This document shows positions 43,110-50,785 of a stretch of 64,000 nucleotides of DNA, piece by piece. Origin of the DNA: Streptomyces changanensis (GTDB lineage: Bacteria; Actinomycetota; Actinomycetes; Streptomycetales; Streptomycetaceae); assembly GCF_024600715.1 (NCBI RefSeq), contig NZ_CP102332.1, positions 6,448,001 through 6,512,000 on the forward strand, in the 5' to 3' direction. Position 1 is the stretch's first letter. Each line of letters opens with the position of its first letter. The notes beneath the pieces are model-generated. The model was given only the letters and a program-made list of their open reading frames with translations. It had not been told where the DNA came from and ran no database searches. The position numbers and the translations under genes are program-made.

Positions 43110-45118
43110 GCCCGCACCTGCCGGCCGTCGCCCCCGAGGTGACCGCCGAACTCGTCGCCGCGCTCCCGCCCCGCCTGCGCAAGCGGCTGGACGGCGGCAT
43201 CGCGAAGCTCTCCGCCCGCCCGTTCGTACGCGACGGCGACGTCGTCCGGATCGCCGTCGACGACGACACGGAGCTCGAACTGCACGCTCCCGGCGGCACG
43301 GTGACGACCGCCGAGGCGATCCGCTGCGGCTGCCTCCTCGCGCCGGCCTGTCTGCACCGCGCCGCGGCGGCCTCGGCGGCGCCCATCGCCGACGGCGACA
43401 CGGGGCACGACGCGGACCCCGTCACGGGCGCGGACCGTGACGGGAGCACCGGACCCCTCGGATCCACGGCACCCGACGCTCCCCACGCGCCCGGCAGCCC
43501 GGACGGTCCGGCCCGCCCCAGCGCGCCCGACCGGCCCGACGGGTGCGGCGACTCCACGCGGCCCGGCGACTCCACGCGACCCGACGGCCGCGCGGGGCCC
43601 GACGGCCGCACCCTCCCCGAGGGCCCCCACGCCCCGGGCGCCGGCGCTGACCCGCGCGCGACCGCCGAACAGCGCGCCGCCGCCGAGGCGGTCCTGGGGG
43701 CGGCGGCCGCCGTGCTCGACACCGGCACCGACGGCGCCGGCGCGGTCGCCCAGGCGGAACTGCTCCGCGCCGCCCACGCCGCCCGCCTCACCGGACTGCC
43801 CCGCACCGCCGCGACGGCGGTCGCCGTCGTCAACGGCCTGCGCGCCGCGCGGTCGGCGGATCCGGCGTACCGACTGGCCGACCTCGCCGGGCGGTTCCGC
43901 GACCTGCTCGCCACCGCGCACCGCCTGCCGTACGCCACCGGGACCGAGCTGGCGGAGCTGCGGGGCACCGCCCGCCGGCCCTACACCCCCGAGGGGTCCC
44001 TCCGCCTCTACGGCCTGTTCTGCGAGCCCGTCGTCACGGCGAGCGGCTACGCCGGTGCCGTCACCTGGACCACGGATGCGGAGGGTCGGCTTCACACGGT
44101 GTCGGACGTCGCGCCGGGCGGTCCCGCGCGCGCCACCGGCGCGGCCGACCGCGCGGTACGCCTCGGCGACACGGCGCTCACCCACCGCCGGCTCTCCCGC
44201 GAGGGTCTGGCGGTCTCCGGGGCGACCGTCTCCGCGGACGGCAGGCTCGGCGCCGGTTTCGGCGTCCGGGCCGTACGCGCCCGGGGCGCCGGGTGGCACG
44301 AGGACCCGCTCGACCGCCTGTGGGCCGTGCCGGTCGCCGAACAGGTCGCGCGGGCCCTGGCCGGCGAGCGCCACGGGCTGCTCTTCCTCGACCTCTCCGT
44401 CGTCGGCACGGTCCGCGAGGCCGCCGGCGACTGCCTCCTCGCCGCCTGCGGGGGCGTGACGGTGCGCCTCACCGCCGCCGACGACCACCCCGACCTCGCG
44501 TACCGGGAGAACCTCCGCCTGCTCGCCGAGACCCGGGGCACGCCGCTGCGCGCGGTCGCCCGCCTCGTCCCGGCGTCCCACGCCCGTGCCGGGCTCCTGG
44601 CGGCCACGCACCCCACCGAGGCGGGGACCCGTCTCGACCTGGGCCTCGACCGGCTCCAGCGAGCGGACCTCCCGCCGGCGGCCGCGACGGGGCCCACCAC
44701 GCAGGCCGGGCGCACCATGCCGGCCGGGCCCCCCAGGCAGGCCGGAGCCACCGCGCCCGACGGGCCCACCGCGCCGGTCGGGTCGGCGGTGACCGTGCCC
44801 GATACCGTCGCCGACCAGTCCCCGCTGCACCTCCTGCGTCGTCGCGTGCACCAGGCGGTCTCGGGCGGCCGCCGGATGCTCGCGCTGGACCGGGACGCCG
44901 CCGCCGACGCGCGGCACCTGCGCCGGCAGGGGCTCGCCACCGCGGCCGACCTCCTCGAACGGCTCCACGCGGCCTCCGCCGACCGCGGGCGCGACCCCTT
45001 CGGCCGCCTGCTCCCGGTGGACACCGGTCACTTCGCACGGTCGTGGCTCGCGGCCGCCGTCTACGCGGACGAGGTCGACCGCGCCCTGTGCGCGGCCGCC
45101 TGGGGCGGGGAGGTGTGA
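43106..45118 (+). CDS. SWIM zinc-finger protein, last gene of the MoxR-vWA operon
   Basis: A 670-residue protein. The SWIM motif C74-x-C76-x5-C82-x-H84 lies in AIRCGCLLAPACLHRAA and binds zinc, with a probable DNA- or protein-binding role. A Pro/Asp/Gly-rich linker (about 95-200) separates it from a large helical domain ending in GHFARSWLAAAVYADEVDRAL. It corresponds to E. coli YehQ. The ATG overlaps the upstream stop and follows AGGGGAGAAG. The terminal codons start a 14-bp tandem repeat that runs past the stop. Confidence 0.9.
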   Translation: MSPHLPAVAPEVTAELVAALPPRLRKRLDGGIAKLSARPFVRDGDVVRIAVDDDTELELHAPGGTVTTAEAIRCGCLLAPACLHRAAAASAAPIADGDTGHDADPVTGADRDGSTGPLGSTAPDAPHAPGSPDGPARPSAPDRPDGCGDSTRPGDSTRPDGRAGPDGRTLPEGPHAPGAGADPRATAEQRAAAEAVLGAAAAVLDTGTDGAGAVAQAELLRAAHAARLTGLPRTAATAVAVVNGLRAARSADPAYRLADLAGRFRDLLATAHRLPYATGTELAELRGTARRPYTPEGSLRLYGLFCEPVVTASGYAGAVTWTTDAEGRLHTVSDVAPGGPARATGAADRAVRLGDTALTHRRLSREGLAVSGATVSADGRLGAGFGVRAVRARGAGWHEDPLDRLWAVPVAEQVARALAGERHGLLFLDLSVVGTVREAAGDCLLAACGGVTVRLTAADDHPDLAYRENLRLLAETRGTPLRAVARLVPASHARAGLLAATHPTEAGTRLDLGLDRLQRADLPPAAATGPTTQAGRTMPAGPPRQAGATAPDGPTAPVGSAVTVPDTVADQSPLHLLRRRVHQAVSGGRRMLALDRDAAADARHLRRQGLATAADLLERLHAASADRGRDPFGRLLPVDTGHFARSWLAAAVYADEVDRALCAAAWGGEV

Positions 45119-45166
45119 CGAGGGAGGTGTGACGAAAGAGGTGTGACGAGGGAACTGTGACGGGAC
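45111..45166 (+). repeat. 14-bp tandem repeat at the end of the operon
   Basis: Three and a half copies of AGGTGTGACGAGGG. The first copy contains the last codons and stop of the SWIM gene; each later copy repeats an SD-like AGGTGTGA. No downstream gene on the plus strand uses them. Confidence 0.9.
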
Positions 45167-45196
45167 AGCCCTTCGGCACCCGCGGGGCGGGCGGGC

Positions 45197-46492
45197 TCAG
45201 GACCGCCGGCGGTCGAAGAAGTCGACGACCAGCGGCAGGGCCCGCTTCACCGAGGTGTTGTGATCGACGGCCCCCACATCGGTGAGCACGTGATCGGCGC
45301 GGTTCCGCTCCAGTTGGGCGACGCAGTGCCGGGCGTGCGCGAAGACGACGTCCTGGTCCCCGCTGCCGTGGAAGAGGTGCACGGGGACGTCCGGCCGCCA
45401 GTCGCAGGTGCGGTCAAGCACCCGCAGCCTGCGTGCGAGCTCGCCGTCGGGCTTCCTGATCCGGTCCAGGAAGGCGGGGGTGAACAGCTCGCGCGAGGTG
45501 GCCGGCAGCGCCTCCATGAGGTCCCGGGCGCTGTGGCGGCCGTCGAAGAGCTCCTCGATCCGCTGGTCGTACGGGGCACGGAAAGCCTCGGCGGGCGCGC
45601 CGTACAGGCCGTACACGCGGTTCCAGGCGGTGGCGAAGTAGGCGAGGTACAGGGGCGCGTGGTCGACCGCGTCGTCGGCTGCCGCGGCCTCGAAGGCGCT
45701 CAGCTCGAAGGGGCCGGACACGGGGGCCAGCGCACCCGCGCGGAAGTACGGGTCGCGCCCCTCCTCTTGTAGGGCCCGGCCCACCAGCATCGTCGCCGGG
45801 CCGCCCTGCGAGAACCCGCTGATCTGCACCTCGCGCACCAGGTCGCGGCCGGTGCCCCGGGCGAGGGCGCGCGCGGCGCGCAGCCCGTCCACGGCGGCGG
45901 AGACGGTCGCGGCCGGATCGCCGTACGGGTGGAACCCCTCGCCCCTGCCGAGGCCGACGTAGTCCGGAGCGGAGACCGCCCGTCCGGTGGAGGCGAAGAG
46001 GAGCGCCGCCCGCCGGTCGTTGGAGGCGGGGTTGACGGAGGCGACCTCGTCGCGGTGGACGGTGGTGCCGTGCAGCCAGGACACGACCGGCAGGGAGGCG
46101 CGCCGGGTGTGCGGCAGGACGACGAGCTGGCTCGCCGTGGTGGGGGCGCCGGCGCTGTCGGTGGTGCGGTACAGCACGCGGTACCAGGTCGCCCCGTACC
46201 GCACCCGTGAGGCGTCGATGCCCGAGTCCCGCAGGCTCAGCGACACCTCCGCCGCGGTCATGCTGCCCCGGGCCTCGACGGCCACGACCGTCCCCGGCGC
46301 GGCGGCACGACCGCCCCCACGGGCGACCGCGGACGCGGTCCTCGCGGCCGACGTGGTGGTCGCCTCCGGGGTGGTGGTCGTGGCGGTCGCGGCGGGGGCG
46401 GGCAGGAGCGTGGCGGCGGCCACGGCCGCGGCCACCATGGGGGCCACGACGACGAGACGGGACCTGGACGGCTTGCGGTGGGTGATGTCCAT
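45197..46492 (-). CDS. Secreted lipase-like alpha/beta hydrolase
   Basis: A 431-residue precursor. The signal peptide is in SRLVVVAPMVAAAVAAATLL, with cleavage at about residue 38, followed by an Ala/Thr-rich stretch. The hydrolase domain has the oxyanion segment VVSWLHGTT, the nucleophile elbow GFSQGG, the acid in FHGSGDQDVVF, and the catalytic His in DVGAVDHNTS. It resembles the secretory-lipase/LIP group. The ATG at 46492 gives a good signal peptide; upstream in-frame starts are possible. Substrate is probably an ester or lipid outside the cell. Confidence 0.88.
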   Translation of the reverse strand: MDITHRKPSRSRLVVVAPMVAAAVAAATLLPAPAATATTTTPEATTTSAARTASAVARGGGRAAAPGTVVAVEARGSMTAAEVSLSLRDSGIDASRVRYGATWYRVLYRTTDSAGAPTTASQLVVLPHTRRASLPVVSWLHGTTVHRDEVASVNPASNDRRAALLFASTGRAVSAPDYVGLGRGEGFHPYGDPAATVSAAVDGLRAARALARGTGRDLVREVQISGFSQGGPATMLVGRALQEEGRDPYFRAGALAPVSGPFELSAFEAAAADDAVDHAPLYLAYFATAWNRVYGLYGAPAEAFRAPYDQRIEELFDGRHSARDLMEALPATSRELFTPAFLDRIRKPDGELARRLRVLDRTCDWRPDVPVHLFHGSGDQDVVFAHARHCVAQLERNRADHVLTDVGAVDHNTSVKRALPLVVDFFDRRRS

Positions 46493-46603
46493 GCCCCGAT
46501 CCTGTCCGGTCACGCCGACGGGCGACATGGGGCGGCCACCCCGGCGGAGGGGGGGCCGGCCACCCGGGGTCCACCCAGGGGTCCGGCCGCCCACCGGGAG
46601 GGG

Positions 46604-48325
46604 TTACGGCGCCATCTCGTACGCGCCGGACAGTGCCTCGACGCGCTGCCAGACCCGGGCCGAGCGGTCCTCGTCGACGACCGGCCGCCGCACGGCGCCC
46701 AGCGCCCACACCTGCTGGGCCTCGGTGGCGGAGTCCTTGCCGTGCAGTTCGACGGCGTGCGCGGAGAAGTCCCGCACGAGGACGGCGAACAGCTCGTCCA
46801 GCACGTCCTCGTCGAGTCCGGTCAGCCCCGCCTGCTCCAGGATCAGCTGGCCGTGGACGACCAGCGCGAAGAGCTGGCCGACGGCGAGGAGCAGATCGAG
46901 GTCGCGGCTCTGCTCCTCGTCGGGCGCGGCCGTGGTGACGAACGCGCACAGGGCGTCGGCCTGCTCGCGGAAACGGCCCACGTTGGGCAGGTGCGCGTAC
47001 GCGTCGAAGGCCGGGCGCCAGTCGTGGAAGCGCACCGAGCCGAGGCCGCGGGCCGGGCCCTGGCGGAAGAGGAAGTCGTCGTCGGCCGCGTCGAGCCGGG
47101 TCGGCACGGGCGCGTACTCCGCCGGGTCGAGGAGGTGGTTGCGCAGGAACTTCAGGATGAGCGCGAGGTTGACGTGGACCGTGCCCTCCAGCTTCGGCAA
47201 CCCGCGGATCTCGATCGCCGCCTGGGCGAAGTAGTTGTCCTTCTCGAAGCCCTTGGCGGCGATCACGTCCCACATCAGGTCGATGACCTTCTCGCCCTCC
47301 GTGGTCACCTTCATCTTCGTCATCGGGTTGAAGAGGAGGTAGCGGCGGTCGTCGGGGCCGGCCGAGCGGAAGTAGTCGACGGCGCGGTCGCTGAACAGCT
47401 TCATGCCGACGAGGCGGACGTACGCGTCGGTCAGCTCGCGGCGCACGTGCGGGAACGCGGTGACGGGGCGGCCGTACAGGATGCGGTTGTGGGCGTGGGT
47501 GACGGCCTCGTACATCGCGTGCTCGCAGATGCCGATGGAGGCGGTGCAGAGGTTGAACTTGCCGACGTTGACGGTGTTGAGGGCCGCGTCGAAGGCGGCG
47601 CGGCCGGTGTGCAGGACGTCCTCGGCGGCGACGGGGTAGTCCTCCAGGCGGAACTCGCTGACGTACTTGGAGGAGTCGACGACGTTCTTCACCAGGTGGT
47701 AGGCCGGGTGGCGGCTGTCGGCGGCGAAGAAGACGTACCCGTCGGGGCCCTCGACGTCCGTGCGGCGGCCGAAGACGGAGACGAGCCCGGCGGCGTTGCC
47801 GTTGCCGATGTAGTACTTGGAGCCGGTGGCCCGGAAACCGCCCTCGCCGTCGGGCTCCAGCAGCATGTCGGTGGAGTAGATGTCGGCGCCGTGGTTCTTC
47901 TCCGACAGGCCGAACGCGAACACCTCGCCCTCGGCGAGGAGCCGCGCGGCACGCTCGCGGGCGGCGGCGTTGTCGCTCTGCCAGACCGGGCCGAGGCCGA
48001 GGATCGTGACCTGCCAGGCGTACCAGTAGTCGAGGCCGTAGAAGCCGAAGATCTCGTTGAGGGCGGCGATGCGGGCGGTGTCCCACCGCTTGTCGGCGTG
48101 GCCGTCGGCGGCGCCGGCCGGAGTGAGGAAGGTCGCGAAGAGCCCCTCCTTCGCGGCGAAGTCGAGGAAGTCGCCCAGCCACGCGCGCGAGCGGTAGTCC
48201 TCGATGATCCGGCGCTTGCCGCGGCTCTCGAACCAGTCGACGGTGGCCCGCAGCAGCCTGCGGGTCTCGGGGTCGAAGTGCGCCGGGTCGTAGGTGCGCG
48301 GGTTGAACAGCAGCGGGTCGGCCAT
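46604..48325 (-). CDS. Acyl-CoA dehydrogenase
   Basis: A 573-residue ACAD/ACOX-type flavoprotein. The N-terminal helical domain is followed by the FAD/substrate segment FGLSEKNHGADIYSTDM with GGFRATGSKYYIGNGNAAGL. The C-terminal helices contain GRPVTAFPHVRRELTDAYV and a segment similar to the Glu-containing active-site helix (KGFEKDNYFAQAAIEIRG). Slightly longer than short-chain enzymes, like the oxidase-like actinobacterial branch. GGAAGGCGG site. Same strand and 170 bases downstream of the PadR gene, so probably under its control. Confidence 0.9.
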   Translation of the reverse strand: MADPLLFNPRTYDPAHFDPETRRLLRATVDWFESRGKRRIIEDYRSRAWLGDFLDFAAKEGLFATFLTPAGAADGHADKRWDTARIAALNEIFGFYGLDYWYAWQVTILGLGPVWQSDNAAARERAARLLAEGEVFAFGLSEKNHGADIYSTDMLLEPDGEGGFRATGSKYYIGNGNAAGLVSVFGRRTDVEGPDGYVFFAADSRHPAYHLVKNVVDSSKYVSEFRLEDYPVAAEDVLHTGRAAFDAALNTVNVGKFNLCTASIGICEHAMYEAVTHAHNRILYGRPVTAFPHVRRELTDAYVRLVGMKLFSDRAVDYFRSAGPDDRRYLLFNPMTKMKVTTEGEKVIDLMWDVIAAKGFEKDNYFAQAAIEIRGLPKLEGTVHVNLALILKFLRNHLLDPAEYAPVPTRLDAADDDFLFRQGPARGLGSVRFHDWRPAFDAYAHLPNVGRFREQADALCAFVTTAAPDEEQSRDLDLLLAVGQLFALVVHGQLILEQAGLTGLDEDVLDELFAVLVRDFSAHAVELHGKDSATEAQQVWALGAVRRPVVDEDRSARVWQRVEALSGAYEMAP

Positions 48326-48496
48326 GGGGTCCGCCTTCCTGGTGAGGGTGCGTGGATCGCGAGTGGAACGGAGTGGAGTGGTCGTGGGTGCCGGGGCCGG
48401 GGCGGGCCGCGGCCCGGGGCGGCGGGTGCGGACCGGCGGCGGGGGCGGGCGTGCGCGGCTGCGCCGGCGGGGGGGAGGGGTCCGGGACCGTGCGGC

Positions 48497-49177
48497 TCAG
48501 CCGCCGCCGGCCGGACCGTCGGTGGTCCGGCGGTCGGTGGTCGGGCCCGCGCCGGCCGGGCCCGCGCCGTCGCCGTTCGGACCGTCGCCGTTCGGACCGT
48601 CGGTGGTCGGACCGGCGGCTGTGAGGCGGCGCAGGGTGGCGAGGACGTCGTCGAGCCAGGCGATCGTCATCCGCTCGTACGCGATGCCGCCCCGCAGTAC
48701 GACGTGCTGCAGCTCGCGCCCCGCGTCGGGCGCCGCGCCGTCGGGCGCGGCGGTGTCCGGGGGCGGGAAGTCGCGTGCCTCTCCCGCGAGGTAGTGGGCG
48801 AGGCGGTCGGCGTGCGCGCGCCGGTGCCGCTCGACCTCCCGGACGAGCGCGGCGGGGTCGTCGAACGCGGCGCCGCGGATGCGTACGGCCAGGTCGTGGC
48901 GGAGGCTCTCGGGTTCGACCGGTTCGCGCAGCCACGCGGAGAGGGCGGCCCGCCCCGCGGCGGCGACCGAGTACTCCTTCTTGTCCGGGCGGCCCTGCTG
49001 GGGCACGTCCCGGACGTCGACCCAGCCGTCGCCCTCCATGCGCTTGAGGACGCGGTAGATCTGCTGGTGCGTCGCGGTCCAGAAGTGGCCGATGGACCGG
49101 TCGAACCGCCGGGCCAGCTCGTATCCGGAGCCCGGCTGCTCCAGCAGGGAGACGAGGATCGCGTGGTCGAGCGCCAT
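48497..49177 (-). CDS. PadR family transcriptional regulator
   Basis: A 226-residue protein. The N-terminal winged helix (ALDHAILVSLLEQPGSGYEL, HFWTATHQQIYRVLKRMEGD, GRPDKKEYSVAAAGRAALSAW) is diagnostic of PadR. A helical C-terminal dimerisation domain (PF10400-like) is followed by a disordered repeat tail (GPNGDGPNGDG). A 22-bp palindrome lies 10 bases upstream of its start. Expected to repress itself and the acyl-CoA dehydrogenase gene until a ligand, perhaps an acyl or aromatic compound, binds. Confidence 0.93.
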   Translation of the reverse strand: MALDHAILVSLLEQPGSGYELARRFDRSIGHFWTATHQQIYRVLKRMEGDGWVDVRDVPQQGRPDKKEYSVAAAGRAALSAWLREPVEPESLRHDLAVRIRGAAFDDPAALVREVERHRRAHADRLAHYLAGEARDFPPPDTAAPDGAAPDAGRELQHVVLRGGIAYERMTIAWLDDVLATLRRLTAAGPTTDGPNGDGPNGDGAGPAGAGPTTDRRTTDGPAGGG

Positions 49178-49187
49178 GCCCCGATCT

Positions 49188-49209
49188 TCTATGCAACTTG
49201 TTGCATAGA
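49188..49209. promoter_or_regulatory. PadR operator palindrome
   Basis: TCTATGCAAC and GTTGCATAGA arms, 10 bp each and perfect, separated by TT, lie directly in front of the padR start. PadR-type regulators bind such inverted repeats overlapping their own promoters. It is AT-rich relative to its surroundings. Confidence 0.85.
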
Positions 49210-49419
49210 CAAGCCGCGCGGCCCGGGTGAGACGCGGCTCACCCCAGGTCGGAGGGGACGCCGGGACAGCGTCCCGGGGGAGGCCGGGACCCGCCCGGAC
49301 GCCGCCGCCACCCCGCCCGGTCGCCCGCTTCGAAATGGGTCAGGCGTGTTGCCGGCGCTACGGGGCACCCGGTTGGGGCGAGCGCGGGTCACGCCGCGCA
49401 CTGGTCAGGAGGAGTGACG

Positions 49420-50595
49420 GTGACGCTCAATGTGGGAGTGGAAGAGGAGTTCCATGTCCTGGAGGTGGAGACCGGCAAGCTGGTCCCACGGGCCGGGGAC
49501 GTGCTTCAGGGACTGCCGAAGGGCCGCTACACCACGGAGCTCCTGCAGTCGACCGTCGAGTCGAACAGCGACGTGCACAGCACGATGGACTCCCTGTGGG
49601 CCGACCTGATCGAGTCCCGGGGACGCCTCGGCGGCAACGCCGCGGGCCACGGCCTGGCGGTCGTGGCGGCCGGGACCGTGCCCTTCGCCGGCACCGGCGC
49701 GGGCCGGGTGACACCCGACCGCCGCTACCGGCACATGGTCTCCGAGTACCGGCAGATCGCCGACGAACAGCTCATCTGCGGCACCCACGTGCACGTCGAC
49801 GTCCCCGACCGCGACACCGCGGTCCGCATGATGTGCATGATCTCGCCCTGGGCGCCCGTCCTGCTGGCGCTCTCCGCCAGCTCCCCCTTCTGGGACGGGG
49901 CGGACACCGGGTACGCGAGCTGGCGCACCATGCTCTGGCAGCGCTGGCCCACCGCCGGCCCCGCCGGCTGCTTCGCCGACGCCGCCGCCTACGACGCCGC
50001 GGTCGCCGAACTGATCGACTCCGGCGTGGTCACCGACCCCGGGATGATCTACTACGACCTCCGGCCCTCCGACCACCAGCCCACCCTGGAGCTCCGCGTC
50101 TGCGACTCCTCGCCGAGCGCCGAGACGGTCGTCCTGATCGCCGCGCTCTTCCGGGCCCTGGTGATGCGCGCGACCACCCGCTTCGAGTCCGGCGGCACCG
50201 CGTCCGCGCGCTGCGGCGGCCGGCACGAATGGCTGCGCGCGGCCACCTGGCGGGCGGCGCGCTCCGGCCTGGAGGGCGACCTGATCGACCCGGTCTCCCG
50301 CCGTCCCGCCCCCGCCGCCCGCGTCGTCCGCACCATGCTGGCCCGGCTCCGCCCGGAGCTGGAGGCGTGCGGCGACTGGGAGACCGTGCGGGAACTGAGC
50401 GAGAAGGCCCTCGCCGACGGCAGCGCCGCGCACCGCCTGCGCCGCACCGCCGCCCAGGACGACCTGCTCGCCTGCGTGGACGAGCTCATCGCGCTGACCC
50501 GCGGCCCGGGCGGCCGCCGCGACCACGTCCCGGCCTCCGCGAGGACCGCCCGGGCGGGTCTGCGCCGCGGCCCCGTGGAGCCCATCGGCGGCTGA
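49420..50595 (+). CDS. Carboxylate-amine ligase of the GCS2/YbdK family
   Basis: A 391-residue glutamate-cysteine-ligase-2-like enzyme: NVGVEEEFHVLEVETGKLVP at the N-terminus, ICGTHVHVDVPDRDTAV, SASSPFWDGADTGYASWRTM, and YYDLRPSDHQPTLELRVCD are family hallmarks. It couples a carboxylate to an amine with ATP; some actinobacterial relatives make gamma-glutamylcysteine (EgtA). The GTG at 49420 is 6-7 bases after AGGAGGAG; a GTG six bases earlier sits on the ribosome site. It precedes the 37-residue ORF/AsnB/S9 genes on the same strand, which suggests a shared amide-forming pathway. Confidence 0.92.
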   Translation: MTLNVGVEEEFHVLEVETGKLVPRAGDVLQGLPKGRYTTELLQSTVESNSDVHSTMDSLWADLIESRGRLGGNAAGHGLAVVAAGTVPFAGTGAGRVTPDRRYRHMVSEYRQIADEQLICGTHVHVDVPDRDTAVRMMCMISPWAPVLLALSASSPFWDGADTGYASWRTMLWQRWPTAGPAGCFADAAAYDAAVAELIDSGVVTDPGMIYYDLRPSDHQPTLELRVCDSSPSAETVVLIAALFRALVMRATTRFESGGTASARCGGRHEWLRAATWRAARSGLEGDLIDPVSRRPAPAARVVRTMLARLRPELEACGDWETVRELSEKALADGSAAHRLRRTAAQDDLLACVDELIALTRGPGGRRDHVPASARTARAGLRRGPVEPIGG

Positions 50596-50671
50596 CCCCG
50601 CCCGCGCGACGGCCCCCGGACCACCCGGCCGGGCCGCCATGTACGAGGAACACACGAGAAGGAGGATCCGC

Positions 50672-50785
50672 ATGTCCGGCGATACCACACCCCAGGGTCG
50701 CCCGCCCGCCCGAGGCATACGACAGCCCGGCCACGAGGCGGCCGAGGCGCTCCACCCGGGGGGTGACACGCGATGTGCGGCCTGA
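50672..50785 (+). CDS. 37-residue ORF with strong ribosome site, overlapping the amidotransferase gene
   Basis: ATG after AAGGAGGATCCGC encodes MSGDTTPQGRPPARGIRQPG followed by HEAAEALHPGGDTRCAA. Its stop lies 13 bases inside the downstream AsnB-type gene. The downstream gene itself lacks a good site of its own (GGGGGGTG at the right distance at best), so the ORF may be a coupling leader; equally it could be a small peptide substrate. Too short to judge by composition. Confidence 0.55.
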   Translation: MSGDTTPQGRPPARGIRQPGHEAAEALHPGGDTRCAA

